Assembly: GCF_017744445.1 (NCBI RefSeq)
Contig: NZ_JAGIBH010000010.1
Span: 62,001-126,000 of the forward strand
Length of the DNA stretch: 64,000 bases
Source of the DNA: Caulobacter sp.
GTDB taxonomy: Bacteria; Pseudomonadota; Alphaproteobacteria; Caulobacterales; Caulobacteraceae
Direction of reading: 5' to 3'
Shown here one piece after another: positions 1 to 9,825 of the stretch. Under the pieces are notes generated by a model, which was given only the letters and a program-made list of their open reading frames with translations, ran no database searches and was not told the DNA's origin. The stretch's first letter is position 1. Each line of letters begins with the position of its first letter. Position numbers and translations under genes: made by a program.

Positions 1-3000
1 CAACGTCGCCAACGACGCGCCGCAGGACACCGACCCCGCCGCCAACGCCATTTCCGAAGGCGCGGTGAACGGCGACGTCGTCACGGGCCTGGCGATCATC
101 GCGCCGGACATCAATGGCGGCCCGCTGGTCTACAGCCTGCTGGATGACGCTAGCGGCCGGTTCACGATCAATGCGACGACGGGCGCGGTCACCGTGGCCG
201 ACGCGACCAAGCTGAACTTCGAGGGAGCCACCTCGCACCAGATCGTCGTCCAGGCCGCCAGCGGCTCGGAAAGCGCTTCGTCCAGTTTCACCATCAACGT
301 GACCAACGCCGCGCCGGTCGCGACCGACACCAACGGGGCGGCCAATACGGTGTCGGAAAAGGCGACCAACGGCACGGTGGTCGCCGGACTGACCATCGCC
401 GCGCCCGATCCGAACGGCGGGACCACGACCTATACGCTGCTCAACAACGCCGGCGGCCGTTTCGCGCTCAACACCACGACCGGCGTAGTCACGGTCGCTA
501 ACGCCGCCCTGCTGGACCACGACACCCAGGCCAGCCACACGATCACCGTCCAGGCCAGCGATGGCCTGCTGACCAGCACCACCGACTTCGTCATCAACCT
601 GGTCGACCAGATCGACTTCTTCTGGGTGGGCACGGCGTCGGCCGACACCTACAGCGTCTCGGCGTCCGACGTGCAGGACTGGCAGCTGGAAGGGGGGAGC
701 GGCAACGACACCCTCAGCGGCGGCGCTGGTGACGACGTCATCGCCGGCGGGGTCGGCGACGACACCCTGGCTGGCGGCGGAGGCAACGACACCTTCGTCA
801 TCGGTCAAGGCGATGGGACCGACTCGTTCAATGGCGGCGCCGGCTACGACGTGATCAAGGCCAATTGGCACAGCGTCACGATCGCCATCAGGTCGTTAAG
901 CGGCATCGAGGCTTTCTCGCAAGGCGGCTACAGCGGCACCAACCTGGCGGCCACCACCGGCAACGACACCCTGGATTTCACGAACATTTCGATCCCGTGG
1001 ACGCCCCAGATCCTGGCCGGCGCGGGCGATGACACGATCACGGGCACGACCGGCGTCGACAATATCCTGGGCGAGGCCGGCAACGACACGCTGAACGGCG
1101 GGCTCGGGGCCGACACGCTGCAGGGCGGTGACGGCAACGATGTCCTGAACGGCGGCGACGGCAATGACATCCTGCACGGCAATCTCGGCAACGACACCTA
1201 CAGCGGCGGCGCCGGTGACGATGTCTTCGTGATCGGTGGGACCGAGGGCACGGAGATCTTCGACGGCGGGGCTGGCTACGACGTCATCCGGGCGGCGGGC
1301 AACAACACCGTCATCGGCATGGCCGGCATTACCGGCGTCGAGGAGATTTCCGCCAACGGCTTCTACAATGTGACCGTCGTCGGCACGACCGGCGCCGACA
1401 ACTTCAACCTGAGCGGCGCCACGCTCACCGGCAGCATCATCATCGGCATGGGGGCGGGCGCCGACACGGTCACGGGCACGGCCGGTGACGACGCCATCCG
1501 GGGCGAGGCCGGGGCCGACACCATCAATGGCGGGGCCGGCAACGACACTCTGGACGGCGGCGCCGACAACGACACCATCGATGGCGGCCTGGGCGCCGAC
1601 GTGATCATCGGCGGTGACGGCGCCGACATCATGAACGGCGGCGACGGCAACGACACGTTGTCCGGCAATCTCGGCAACGACACCTGGAACGGCGGCGCCG
1701 GCGACGACGTCTTCCTGGTCGGCGGGACCGAGGGTTCGGAAAACTTCGACGGCGGGGCTGGCTACGACATCATCAAGGCGGCGGGCATCAACACCGTCAT
1801 CGGCATCGCCTCGATCGTGAACGTCGAAGAGATCTCCGGCAACGGCTTCTCCAACGTGACCATCGCCGGCACCACCGGCAATGACACGATCAACCTGGGC
1901 GCCGTCACGCTGGTCGGCAGCATCTTCATCAGTGGCGGCGCGGGCGCCGATGCGATCACCGGTACGGTCGGCGACGACAAGATCACCGGCGAGGCCGGGG
2001 CCGACACGATCAACGGCGGGGCCGGCAACGACACTCTGGACGGCGGGGCCGACAACGACACCATCGACGGCGGCGCGGGTGTCGACGTGATCGTCGGCGG
2101 CGACGGCGCCGACATCCTGAGCGGCGGCGATGGCAACGACACGCTGTCCGGCAACGCCGGCAACGACACCATGAACGGCGGGGCCGGCGACGACGTCTTC
2201 ATCGTCGGCGGGACGGCCGAGGGCGCGGAGACCATCGACGGCGGGGCCGGCTACGACATTCTAAAGGCGGCGTACCACAACACCGTCATTGGCCTCGCCT
2301 CGATCGTGAACGTCGAGGAAGTCTCCGCCAACGGCTATGGCAACGTGACCATCGCCGCCACCTCCGGCGCCGACGTCATCAACCTGGGCAGCGTCACCAC
2401 GCTCACGGGCATCGTGCTCAGCGGCCTGGCGGGCGATGACACGATCACGGGCGCGGCCAGCGACGACAAGATCAATGGCGACGCCGGCAACGACACGCTG
2501 AACGGCGGGGCGGGGGCCGATCTGATCCAGGGCGGCGATGGCAACGACGCTCTGAACGGCGGCGACGGCAACGACACCCTGCACGGCAATTTCGGCAACG
2601 ACACCTATAACGGCGGCGCCGGCGACGACACCTTCGTGGTCGGCGGGGTCGAGGGGACGGAGATCTTCGACGGCGGGGCGGGCTACGACATCATCAAGGT
2701 GTCGGGCGCCAACACCGTCATCGGCATGGCCGGTATCGTCGGCGTCGAGGAGATCTCCAGCAACGGCTTTGGCGGCGTGACCATCGTCGGTACGGCCAAT
2801 GGCGAGACCCTGGACTTCGGCGCGACCAAGATCTCGGCTGGGATCACCATCGACATGGGCGCCGGCAACGACATTGTCTGGGGGACGGAAGGCAACGACA
2901 CGATCATCGCCGGGCTCGGCAACGACACTGTCAACGGCAATGCCGGGGATGACACCTACCTGGTCGGCGTCGGGGCGGGGAACGACGAGTACAACGGCGG

Positions 3001-6000
3001 CACGGGCTACGACACCATCAAGGCCTCGGCCGACAACACGGTGATCAACATCGGCTGGACGTTCAACAGTGTCGAAGCCATCTCGGGCGGCGGCTATTCG
3101 AACGTGACGATCACCGGCAATAGCGGCGGGACGGGCGCCGACACGCTGGACTTCGCCAACACCGTGCTGACCGGGATCGCCGCCCTGGTGGGCGCCGCCG
3201 GCGACGACTACATCCGGGGCTCGGCGGGCGCTGACGTCTTGCGGGGCGACGCCGGCGCCGACTGGCTGTTCGGCAACGGCGGCAATGACATCATCGAAGG
3301 CGGCGTCGGGGTCGACTGGCTGGTCGGGGGCGACGGCGACGACGTGTTCCTGGTCGGCGCCAGCGCGGGCATCGACGACTATGAAGGCGGGGCGGGCTAC
3401 GACACGATCAAGGCCACGGCCAACAATGTCATCATCACCATGGGGCCGTACACGTCCTTCGCGAGCATCGAGGCCCTGTCCAATGGCGGCTTCACGGGCG
3501 TGACGGTCGCCGGCACCACCGGCGCCGACGACATGAACTTCAGCGGCTTCGTCACCACCGGCGGCATCAGCATCGGTGGCGGCTCGGGCAATGACAACAT
3601 GATCGGCTCCAACGATGTCGACATCCTCAAGGGCGACGCCGGTCTCGACTCGATCTCTGGCGGCGGCGGCAATGACCAGATCGACGGCGGCGCCGATGCC
3701 GACACGATCTATGGCGGGGCCGGCGACGACAGCCTGCTGGGCAGCGCCGGTCTAGACGAGATCCATGGCGATGCCGGCAATGACACCATCGATGGCGGGG
3801 CGGACGCCGACGCCATCGACGGCGGCGACGGCAACGACACGATCATCGGCGGCGCGGCCAACGACGTCCTGGCGGGCGGCGCGGGCGACGACGTCTTCCT
3901 GATCGGCGCCAGCGCCGGTGCGGACAGCTTCGACGGCGGCTCGGGCTACGACACCATCAAGGCCTCGGCCAACAATGTCGTGCTAAGCTTCACCTCGATC
4001 ACGGGCATCGAGGCCTTCTCGAACGGTGGCTTCACGGGCGTCACGATCGCGGGCAGCTCCGGCAATGACGAGATGGACCTCCGCGGCGTTCTGACCACCG
4101 GCGGGATGGGCATCAGCGGCGGAGCCGGCAACGACACGATCTGGGGCACCAACGACGTCGACATCCTCAAGGGCGACGCCGGCAACGACACCATCTACGG
4201 CGAGGCCGGCAACGACCTGATCGACGGCGGCACGGGCGCGGAAAACCTGTACGGCGGCGATGGCGACGACATCTTCCTGGTTGGTGTCGACGCCACCTTG
4301 GGACGCGACAACTTCGAGGGCGGCGCCGGGATCGACACGATCCAGGCCACGGCCAACAATGTCGCGATCTACATGGCCGGCGCGGACCAGATCGAGATCA
4401 TCTCCAGCGGCGGTTTCACCGGCGTGACCGTCGCCGGGACCAGCGGCGCCGACGATTGGAACTTCGCCGGCAAGACGCTGATCGGCGTGGTCGTCAATGG
4501 TCTGGGCGGCAACGACACGCTCACCGGCGGCAGCGGCGCGGACGACCTGCGCGGCGGTGACGGCAATGACGGGATTTCGGGCGCCGGCGGCGATGACATG
4601 CTGTACGGCGACGCCGGGATCGACGTCCTGGACGGCGGCGACGGCAACGACATCCTCAACGGCGGGACGGGCTCCGACATCGACACCCTCCGTGGCGGGG
4701 CCGGGGACGACATCCTGATTGGCTCCGCCGGCGGCTTGGACATCTTCGAAGGCGGCGACGGTTTCGACGAGGTCCGCGCCAACGGGAACAACACCTCGAT
4801 CCTGTTCACCAGCCTGAGCGGCATCGAGAAGATCAGCGGGGGCGGTTTCTCAAACGTCTTGATCAAGTACTCGACCGCCGCCGACTGGGACTTCACCAAC
4901 TATGAACTGGACGGTGTGGCGTGGATTTCCGGAAGCGGGCAGAACGACACCATCACCGGTAGTAAGGGCAACGACGGGCTCTTTGGTAACAATGGCGCCG
5001 ACATTCTCAACGGCGGGCAGGGGGATGACACGTTTGGCTACGGTCCGGCTCCCGACGGCGCTGGTTTTTACGACATCGTCAATGGCGGCGAGGGCTGGGA
5101 CAAGCTGCTCGCGACGACGGACTACGCGACCATCCAGATAGATTCGATGACGGGTGTCGAGGAGATCTCCTCGGGTGGCTTCAAGGGCGTGATCTTCGCC
5201 AGTTCCAACGGGGCCAACACGATCGACCTTCGCGACATGGTCATTACCGGGACCATCACCACCTTCAACCTGAACGGCGGCGACGACGTCTTCTACGGCA
5301 CGGCCGGGGCCGACATCGTCGACGGCGGCGGCGGCGCCGACTTCATCGACACCGGCGATGGCGACGACATCATCCGGATGTCCTACGGCAACGGTTGGGA
5401 CACGATCCAGGGCGGCGCGGGCTATGACAAGGTCGTGTCCATGGGCGGCGGAATGATCTACCTGCCCTACAATATGCAGGGCATTGAGGAGATCGCGGGC
5501 CTCCAGACCTCGCCAGTGGAGATCCATGGTACGGGCGCTGACGACTTCATCGACCTGCGCGGCTTGATCACAAGCTACGTTCGCACGACCAACGGCGAAC
5601 TGGGCGACGACACGATCCACGGTACGTACGGCAATGACACGATCACCGGCGATCGTGGCAACGACACGATCTACGGTGAGAGCGGCGACGACTGGATCAT
5701 GTTCTTGGCCTCTGGCGACACCGACGCAGTCGATGGCGGCGATGGCTACGACACCATCTCTGTCTGGAATCCCGGTGTGCGCATCGGCATCAGCGCGCTC
5801 AACGGCGTCGAGGCCATCAATGTCCAGGGCTTCGCTAGCGTCGGACTGGGGTTCACGGACGGCGACGATACGTTCGACTTCACGAACATCGCGGTCAGCG
5901 GCCTCAGCTATATCGACCTGCAGAGCGGCAACGATAATTTCAAGGGGTCGTCCGGTCGCGACTTCATCATGGCCGGCCTGGGTACGGACACGATCGCGGG

Positions 6001-6310
6001 CGGTGGCGGAACCGACTTTTTCGACTTCAACACCGTTGCGGAAGCTGATGGCGACGTGATCACGGACTTCGTCCGCGGCACGGACATTATCGACCTGTCC
6101 ACGATCGACGCCACGCCGGACTATTGGCAGACCAACAACTTTACCTGGATGGGGGCGGGAGGCTTCACCAAGTCCGCGGGCCAGCTGCGTTACGAGGTCA
6201 CCGCCGAGGGCGTTGTCGTTTCCGGTGACATAACCGGTGACGGGGTGGCCGACTTCAGCCTTACGCTGCTGGGCGTCACGACCCTGACCGCGAGCGACTT
6301 TTACCTCTAG
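1..6310 (+). CDS. Giant RTX adhesin-like protein, 5' end outside the window
   Basis: The frame is open from base 2, so the N-terminus lies upstream and the first GTG (65) is not a real start. The visible ~2,100 residues begin with cadherin-like repeats (about 95 residues each, with conserved GRFxxNxTTGxVTVA and FxINVTN stretches). They continue with dozens of calcium-binding RTX nonapeptides (GGxGxDxLx) interleaved with 13 copies of a longer module, FxVGxxxGxDxFxGGxGYDxIxA...GIExIS..GFxxVTIxGTxGxD. The C-terminus (DVITDFVRGTDIIDLS ... TLTASDFYL) matches the serralysin/M10-type C-terminal region used for type I secretion. No catalytic domain is visible. Known behaviour of the family suggests a secreted, calcium-folded surface or biofilm protein. 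The exporter is not in the window. A strong terminator follows at once. Confidence 0.9.
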   Translation, partial: NVANDAPQDTDPAANAISEGAVNGDVVTGLAIIAPDINGGPLVYSLLDDASGRFTINATTGAVTVADATKLNFEGATSHQIVVQAASGSESASSSFTINVTNAAPVATDTNGAANTVSEKATNGTVVAGLTIAAPDPNGGTTTYTLLNNAGGRFALNTTTGVVTVANAALLDHDTQASHTITVQASDGLLTSTTDFVINLVDQIDFFWVGTASADTYSVSASDVQDWQLEGGSGNDTLSGGAGDDVIAGGVGDDTLAGGGGNDTFVIGQGDGTDSFNGGAGYDVIKANWHSVTIAIRSLSGIEAFSQGGYSGTNLAATTGNDTLDFTNISIPWTPQILAGAGDDTITGTTGVDNILGEAGNDTLNGGLGADTLQGGDGNDVLNGGDGNDILHGNLGNDTYSGGAGDDVFVIGGTEGTEIFDGGAGYDVIRAAGNNTVIGMAGITGVEEISANGFYNVTVVGTTGADNFNLSGATLTGSIIIGMGAGADTVTGTAGDDAIRGEAGADTINGGAGNDTLDGGADNDTIDGGLGADVIIGGDGADIMNGGDGNDTLSGNLGNDTWNGGAGDDVFLVGGTEGSENFDGGAGYDIIKAAGINTVIGIASIVNVEEISGNGFSNVTIAGTTGNDTINLGAVTLVGSIFISGGAGADAITGTVGDDKITGEAGADTINGGAGNDTLDGGADNDTIDGGAGVDVIVGGDGADILSGGDGNDTLSGNAGNDTMNGGAGDDVFIVGGTAEGAETIDGGAGYDILKAAYHNTVIGLASIVNVEEVSANGYGNVTIAATSGADVINLGSVTTLTGIVLSGLAGDDTITGAASDDKINGDAGNDTLNGGAGADLIQGGDGNDALNGGDGNDTLHGNFGNDTYNGGAGDDTFVVGGVEGTEIFDGGAGYDIIKVSGANTVIGMAGIVGVEEISSNGFGGVTIVGTANGETLDFGATKISAGITIDMGAGNDIVWGTEGNDTIIAGLGNDTVNGNAGDDTYLVGVGAGNDEYNGGTGYDTIKASADNTVINIGWTFNSVEAISGGGYSNVTITGNSGGTGADTLDFANTVLTGIAALVGAAGDDYIRGSAGADVLRGDAGADWLFGNGGNDIIEGGVGVDWLVGGDGDDVFLVGASAGIDDYEGGAGYDTIKATANNVIITMGPYTSFASIEALSNGGFTGVTVAGTTGADDMNFSGFVTTGGISIGGGSGNDNMIGSNDVDILKGDAGLDSISGGGGNDQIDGGADADTIYGGAGDDSLLGSAGLDEIHGDAGNDTIDGGADADAIDGGDGNDTIIGGAANDVLAGGAGDDVFLIGASAGADSFDGGSGYDTIKASANNVVLSFTSITGIEAFSNGGFTGVTIAGSSGNDEMDLRGVLTTGGMGISGGAGNDTIWGTNDVDILKGDAGNDTIYGEAGNDLIDGGTGAENLYGGDGDDIFLVGVDATLGRDNFEGGAGIDTIQATANNVAIYMAGADQIEIISSGGFTGVTVAGTSGADDWNFAGKTLIGVVVNGLGGNDTLTGGSGADDLRGGDGNDGISGAGGDDMLYGDAGIDVLDGGDGNDILNGGTGSDIDTLRGGAGDDILIGSAGGLDIFEGGDGFDEVRANGNNTSILFTSLSGIEKISGGGFSNVLIKYSTAADWDFTNYELDGVAWISGSGQNDTITGSKGNDGLFGNNGADILNGGQGDDTFGYGPAPDGAGFYDIVNGGEGWDKLLATTDYATIQIDSMTGVEEISSGGFKGVIFASSNGANTIDLRDMVITGTITTFNLNGGDDVFYGTAGADIVDGGGGADFIDTGDGDDIIRMSYGNGWDTIQGGAGYDKVVSMGGGMIYLPYNMQGIEEIAGLQTSPVEIHGTGADDFIDLRGLITSYVRTTNGELGDDTIHGTYGNDTITGDRGNDTIYGESGDDWIMFLASGDTDAVDGGDGYDTISVWNPGVRIGISALNGVEAINVQGFASVGLGFTDGDDTFDFTNIAVSGLSYIDLQSGNDNFKGSSGRDFIMAGLGTDTIAGGGGTDFFDFNTVAEADGDVITDFVRGTDIIDLSTIDATPDYWQTNNFTWMGAGGFTKSAGQLRYEVTAEGVVVSGDITGDGVADFSLTLLGVTTLTASDFYL

Positions 6311-6341
6311 TCCGAGGTCTGAGCGCTATTTCGTTCCGGAA

Positions 6342-6370
6342 GGGGCCGTGCCGCCAGCGCGGCCCTTTTT
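6342..6370 (+). terminator. Rho-independent terminator of the RTX gene
   Basis: A 9-bp stem (GGGCCGTGC / GCGCGGCCC, one G:T wobble) with a 5-nt loop is followed by TTTTT, 32 bases after the RTX stop codon. The rest of the 6311-6601 gap holds AT-rich sequence ahead of the chemotaxis operon, including the palindrome CCTTAAGG near 6535. I see no gene in it. Confidence 0.85.
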
Positions 6371-6601
6371 CGTCATTAACCCTGGATGCGTCATTCGGCC
6401 GCAGAGGTGCGCCCAAAAGCGCAACCGTAAAGGGTGACTCCAGGCCGCAGCGGCCGTTGAGGGGCGCCAACTTGGCCTTGCACAGGGTCTGGCGGCAAAT
6501 TGCCGCTCCGCCTCAGGTTGTCCGGTTTACCTTACCTTAAGGCTAATCCCCACAAAGTTTCCACAAGCGAATATTCCGCATAACGGCGATATATATTTGC
6601 T

Positions 6602-6937
6602 GTGGGGGCGACTGTATTGTCTGAGGTCGGAGAGAGAACGATTTCGTTCGCCGGTGAGGTGACGATTTCCAATATCGGTGAGGCTCACGAGCAGCTCGGC
6701 GCTTTGCTGCGCGAGCAGGAGGCCGTGCTCATCGATGTCGAGGACCTCACTGAAACTGATCTGACATTCGTCCAACTCTTGGAATCTGCTCGTCGCAAGG
6801 CGGGCGAAAGCGGCGTCGGCTTGTCGCTCAACAAGCCGGCCGCCGGCGCTCTACTGGAAGTCCTCCGGCGCGGTGGGTTCCTCGACGACGAAACCTCGGA
6901 CCGCGCCAAGTTCTGGCTTCAAGGGGCAGCTCAATGA
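6602..6937 (+). CDS. STAS-domain protein, first gene of the chemotaxis operon
   Basis: This is a 111-residue single-domain protein. The pattern TISFAGEVTISNIGEAHEQL ... AVLIDVEDLTETDLTFVQLL fits a STAS (anti-sigma-antagonist-like) fold, with an acidic Asp/Glu cluster instead of the usual DSSG phosphoserine loop. In this position such proteins are presumed accessory regulators of the chemosensory array; the role is inferred. Its stop overlaps the start of the CheY gene (ATGA), so the two are translationally coupled. The GTG start at 6602 has no good ribosome site. A TTG at 6617 has GGGGG about 8 bases upstream and is a plausible alternative, five residues shorter. Confidence 0.75.
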   Translation: MGATVLSEVGERTISFAGEVTISNIGEAHEQLGALLREQEAVLIDVEDLTETDLTFVQLLESARRKAGESGVGLSLNKPAAGALLEVLRRGGFLDDETSDRAKFWLQGAAQ

Positions 6938-7299
6938 CCGCCATCCTCACCGTCGATGACTCCGCCTCCATTCGCCAGGCGATCAAGATCGCTCTGAGCG
7001 GCGAAGGCTATGCCGTGACCGAGGCCGTGAACGGCCAGGATGGCCTGGACAAGGGCAGCGCCGGCGGTTTCGACCTGATCGTCACGGATCTGAACATGCC
7101 CGTCATGGACGGCCTGGCCATGATCCGCGAGCTGCGCCAGCGCCCGGCCGGGGCCGGCGTGCCGATCCTGTTCCTGACCACCGAGTCGGACGCCGAGATC
7201 AAGGCGCAGGCGAAAGCGGCCGGCGCGACCGGCTGGCTGACCAAACCCTTCGACCCTGAACAGCTGGTCCGGGTCGTGAAGAAGGTCCTCGCCAAGTGA
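6934..7299 (+). CDS. cheY: CheY-like single-domain response regulator
   Basis: This 121-residue receiver domain has no output domain. The acidic pocket D8-D9, phospho-acceptor D52 (in VTDLNMPVMDG), T82 and K104 (TKPF) are all present, so it should be phosphorylated by the CheA encoded next. It overlaps the STAS gene by ATGA and the CheA gene by GTGA. The position directly before cheA suggests it is the dedicated output regulator of this array. Whether it binds the flagellar switch or another target cannot be told from sequence. Confidence 0.92.
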   Translation: MTAILTVDDSASIRQAIKIALSGEGYAVTEAVNGQDGLDKGSAGGFDLIVTDLNMPVMDGLAMIRELRQRPAGAGVPILFLTTESDAEIKAQAKAAGATGWLTKPFDPEQLVRVVKKVLAK

Positions 7300-9299
7300 G
7301 CGGCCAGGATCCCGTCGAGATTTTCCGCCAGGAAGCGCAGGAGCTGTTCGAGGACATCGAGCAGGGCCTGCTGGACCTGGCGCACCGCCCCGGCGACCGT
7401 GATCTGGTCGACGCGGTGTTCCGCGGGCTCCACACCCTGAAGGGCTCGGGCGCCATGTTCGGCTTTGACGCCTTGGCCGCCTTCACCCACCACTGCGAAA
7501 CCGCCTTCGACCGCGTCCGCAAGGGCGAAGTCGCCGCGACGTCCGAGCTGGTCGGCGCCGTCCTGGCCTGTCAGGACCACATGCGCGCCCTGGCCGAGGG
7601 CCGTCCCGCCGAGCAGGCCGAGGGCGACGCCCTGCTGGCCGAGCTGCACCGCGTGGTCGCCAGCGCCGGCGGTTCCACCGCCGATGCGCCCGCCGCCACG
7701 GCCGCCGCCGTTTCGACCGCGACGCCCGCCGCGCCCGGCCTGAAGACCTGGCGCGTGAAGTTCAGCCTGCCGGCCGACGCCCTGGTCAACGGCACCCGCC
7801 CCCTGCCGCTGCTGGACGAGCTGCGCGAGTTGGGCGAGTGCACGGTCGCCGCCGTCACCGACGCCATTCCCGATTTCGACACGCTGGTCCCGACCGAGTG
7901 CCACCTGGCCTGGGACGTGACCCTGGTCACCAAGCACGGCCGCGACGCGATCGAGGACGTCTTCATCTTCGTGATCGACGACATGACTCTGGACATCCAG
8001 GACATGACCCCCGCGCCGGCCGAGACCGTCGCAGAGGTCGTCGTCGAAGTCGCGCCGGTCGCCCAAGCCACGCAAGCCGCCGCCCCCGTCGAGGCCGCCA
8101 ACGAAGGCCGCGCCGCCAAGGCTGGCGGTGACACCGTCCGTGTCCCGGCCGAGCGCCTGGACGAGATGATGGACCGCGTCGGCGAACTGGTGATCGCCCA
8201 GTCGCGCCTCAAGCAGCTGGCCGCCAGCAGCAGCGACATCGCCCTGCGCGCCGTGGCCGAGGAAATCGAGCGCCTGGCCTCGGAAATGCGCGACACCATG
8301 ATGGTCGTCCGCATGGTGCCGATCGCCCAGCTGTTCGGCCGCTTCCGCCGCCTGATCCACGACCTGGCCCGCGACACCGGCAAGACCATCGAGCTCTCCA
8401 CCGAGGGCGAGGCCACCGAGCTGGACAAGACGGTCATCGAGCGCCTGGCCGATCCGCTGATCCACCTGATCCGCAACTCGGCCGACCATGGCCTGGAGAC
8501 TCCGGAGCAGCGCCTGGCGTCTGGCAAGCCCGCCGCCGGCCACATCGTGCTGGCCGCCCGCCAGTCGGGCGCCGAGGTGGTGATCACCATCACCGACGAT
8601 GGCCGCGGCGTCGACCGCGCCCGCGTGCGCGCCAAGGCCGAAGAGAACGGCCTGATCCAGCCCGGCCAGGTGCTGAGCGACAACGAGCTGCTGCAGCTGA
8701 TCTTTGCCCCCGGTTTCTCGACCGCGGCGGCGATCACCAACCTGTCGGGTCGCGGCGTCGGCATGGACGTCGTCAAGAAGACCATCGAGGGCCTGCGCGG
8801 TTCGATCGAGATCACCAGCACGCCGGGCCACGGCTCGGTGGTGTCGCTGCGAATCCCGCTGACCCTGGCGATCATCGACGGCCTGCTCGTGCGGGTCGGG
8901 ACCAGCCGCTACGTCATCCCGCTGTCCTCGGTCGAGGAGTGCGTGGAGCTGTCGGTCGAGCAGGACATCCGTTCGGCGGGCCGCAGCCTGATCACCCTGC
9001 GCGACCAGCTGGTGCCATTCATCCGCTTGCGGAACATGTTCAAGACGGGCCTGGCGCCCGATCCGCACCAGAAGATCGTCGTGGTCTCCACGGGCCAGGA
9101 GCGCGTGGGTCTGGTCGTCGACCAGATCCTGGGCGACCACCAGACCGTCATCAAGCCGCTGTCGCCCTTCCACGCCGATGTCGGCGCCTTCTCGGGCGCG
9201 ACGATCCTGGGCGACGGGGGCGTGGCGCTGATCCTCGACATCGGCAGCCTGGTGGCGGCCGGCCAACGCCAGGACGCGCAACTGCGCGCCGCCGGCTGA
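7296..9299 (+). CDS. cheA: Chemotaxis histidine kinase CheA
   Basis: The 667-residue protein has the full CheA layout. An N-terminal Hpt domain carries the phosphorylated H46 (LHTLKGSG). It is followed by an Ala/Pro-rich linker and a region around residues 150-230 that probably corresponds to the P2-like module. Next come the dimerisation helices (DRVGELVIAQSRL), the HATPase domain with N, G1 and G2 boxes (HLIRNSADHGLE, DDGRGVD, GRGVGMDVV) and a C-terminal CheW-like domain. It autophosphorylates in the receptor array and passes phosphate to CheY and CheB. It starts at a GTG overlapping the cheY stop. Confidence 0.96.
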   Translation: MSGQDPVEIFRQEAQELFEDIEQGLLDLAHRPGDRDLVDAVFRGLHTLKGSGAMFGFDALAAFTHHCETAFDRVRKGEVAATSELVGAVLACQDHMRALAEGRPAEQAEGDALLAELHRVVASAGGSTADAPAATAAAVSTATPAAPGLKTWRVKFSLPADALVNGTRPLPLLDELRELGECTVAAVTDAIPDFDTLVPTECHLAWDVTLVTKHGRDAIEDVFIFVIDDMTLDIQDMTPAPAETVAEVVVEVAPVAQATQAAAPVEAANEGRAAKAGGDTVRVPAERLDEMMDRVGELVIAQSRLKQLAASSSDIALRAVAEEIERLASEMRDTMMVVRMVPIAQLFGRFRRLIHDLARDTGKTIELSTEGEATELDKTVIERLADPLIHLIRNSADHGLETPEQRLASGKPAAGHIVLAARQSGAEVVITITDDGRGVDRARVRAKAEENGLIQPGQVLSDNELLQLIFAPGFSTAAAITNLSGRGVGMDVVKKTIEGLRGSIEITSTPGHGSVVSLRIPLTLAIIDGLLVRVGTSRYVIPLSSVEECVELSVEQDIRSAGRSLITLRDQLVPFIRLRNMFKTGLAPDPHQKIVVVSTGQERVGLVVDQILGDHQTVIKPLSPFHADVGAFSGATILGDGGVALILDIGSLVAAGQRQDAQLRAAG

Positions 9300-9313
9300 G
9301 GAGGGACCGGGAC

Positions 9314-9811
9314 ATGAACACCGAACTTGCCGACGGCCCGATCGAAGCCCTGACCTTCGACCTGTATGGCGAGACCTTCGCTCTCGAGGCCGGTCTGGTG
9401 CGCGAAGTGCTGGATCTCTTGCCGGAGACCGGCGTGCCGGGCGCTCCGGCCTTCGTCAACGCCGTGATCAATTTCCGCGGCCGGGTCATCCCGCTGATCG
9501 ACCTGCGCGTGGCCTTCGACATGGACGCCCGTGAGCCGACGATCGACAGCCGCATCGTCGTCATCGAGCACGCCCTGGACGGCGAGCCCACCCTGATCGG
9601 CCTGCGCGCCGACAAGGTGCACGAGGTCACCACCATTCATCGCGACATCACCGAGGAGGCGCCTCGCGTCGGCCTGAAGTGGCGCGCGGACTTCATTCGC
9701 CTGCTGGCGCGCCGGGACGGCGACGTGATCGTCATCCCCGACCTCGACCAGATCTTCGCGGCGCGCGGACAGACCGCCTCCGTCACCCCCATCAACGCGC
9801 TGCAAGCCTGA
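9314..9811 (+). CDS. cheW: CheW-type coupling protein (first copy)
   Basis: A 165-residue CheW-domain protein ([47 protein letters not shown]). It bridges receptors to CheA. The ATG at 9314 is preceded by GAGGAGG about 10 bases upstream, immediately after the cheA stop, which fixes the start. The reading frame is open further upstream, but that part only shadows cheA. A second, different CheW gene lies four genes downstream. Confidence 0.93.
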   Translation: MNTELADGPIEALTFDLYGETFALEAGLVREVLDLLPETGVPGAPAFVNAVINFRGRVIPLIDLRVAFDMDAREPTIDSRIVVIEHALDGEPTLIGLRADKVHEVTTIHRDITEEAPRVGLKWRADFIRLLARRDGDVIVIPDLDQIFAARGQTASVTPINALQA

Positions 9812-9825
9812 GCCGGAACTCCAAG

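Noticed and set aside
1..6310. A CRISPR array suggested by regular short repeats.
   Set aside because: The repeats are in-frame RTX codons of one protein, with no conserved direct repeat or unique spacers.
7008..9281. A 757-codon open frame antisense to cheY/cheA.
   Set aside because: Its composition (runs of R, G, Q, D, V) is what high-GC antisense frames give, and the sense strand has clear CheY and CheA domains. The same applies to long antisense frames at 16322-17830, 24095-25714, 33976-35832 and 36532-38067.
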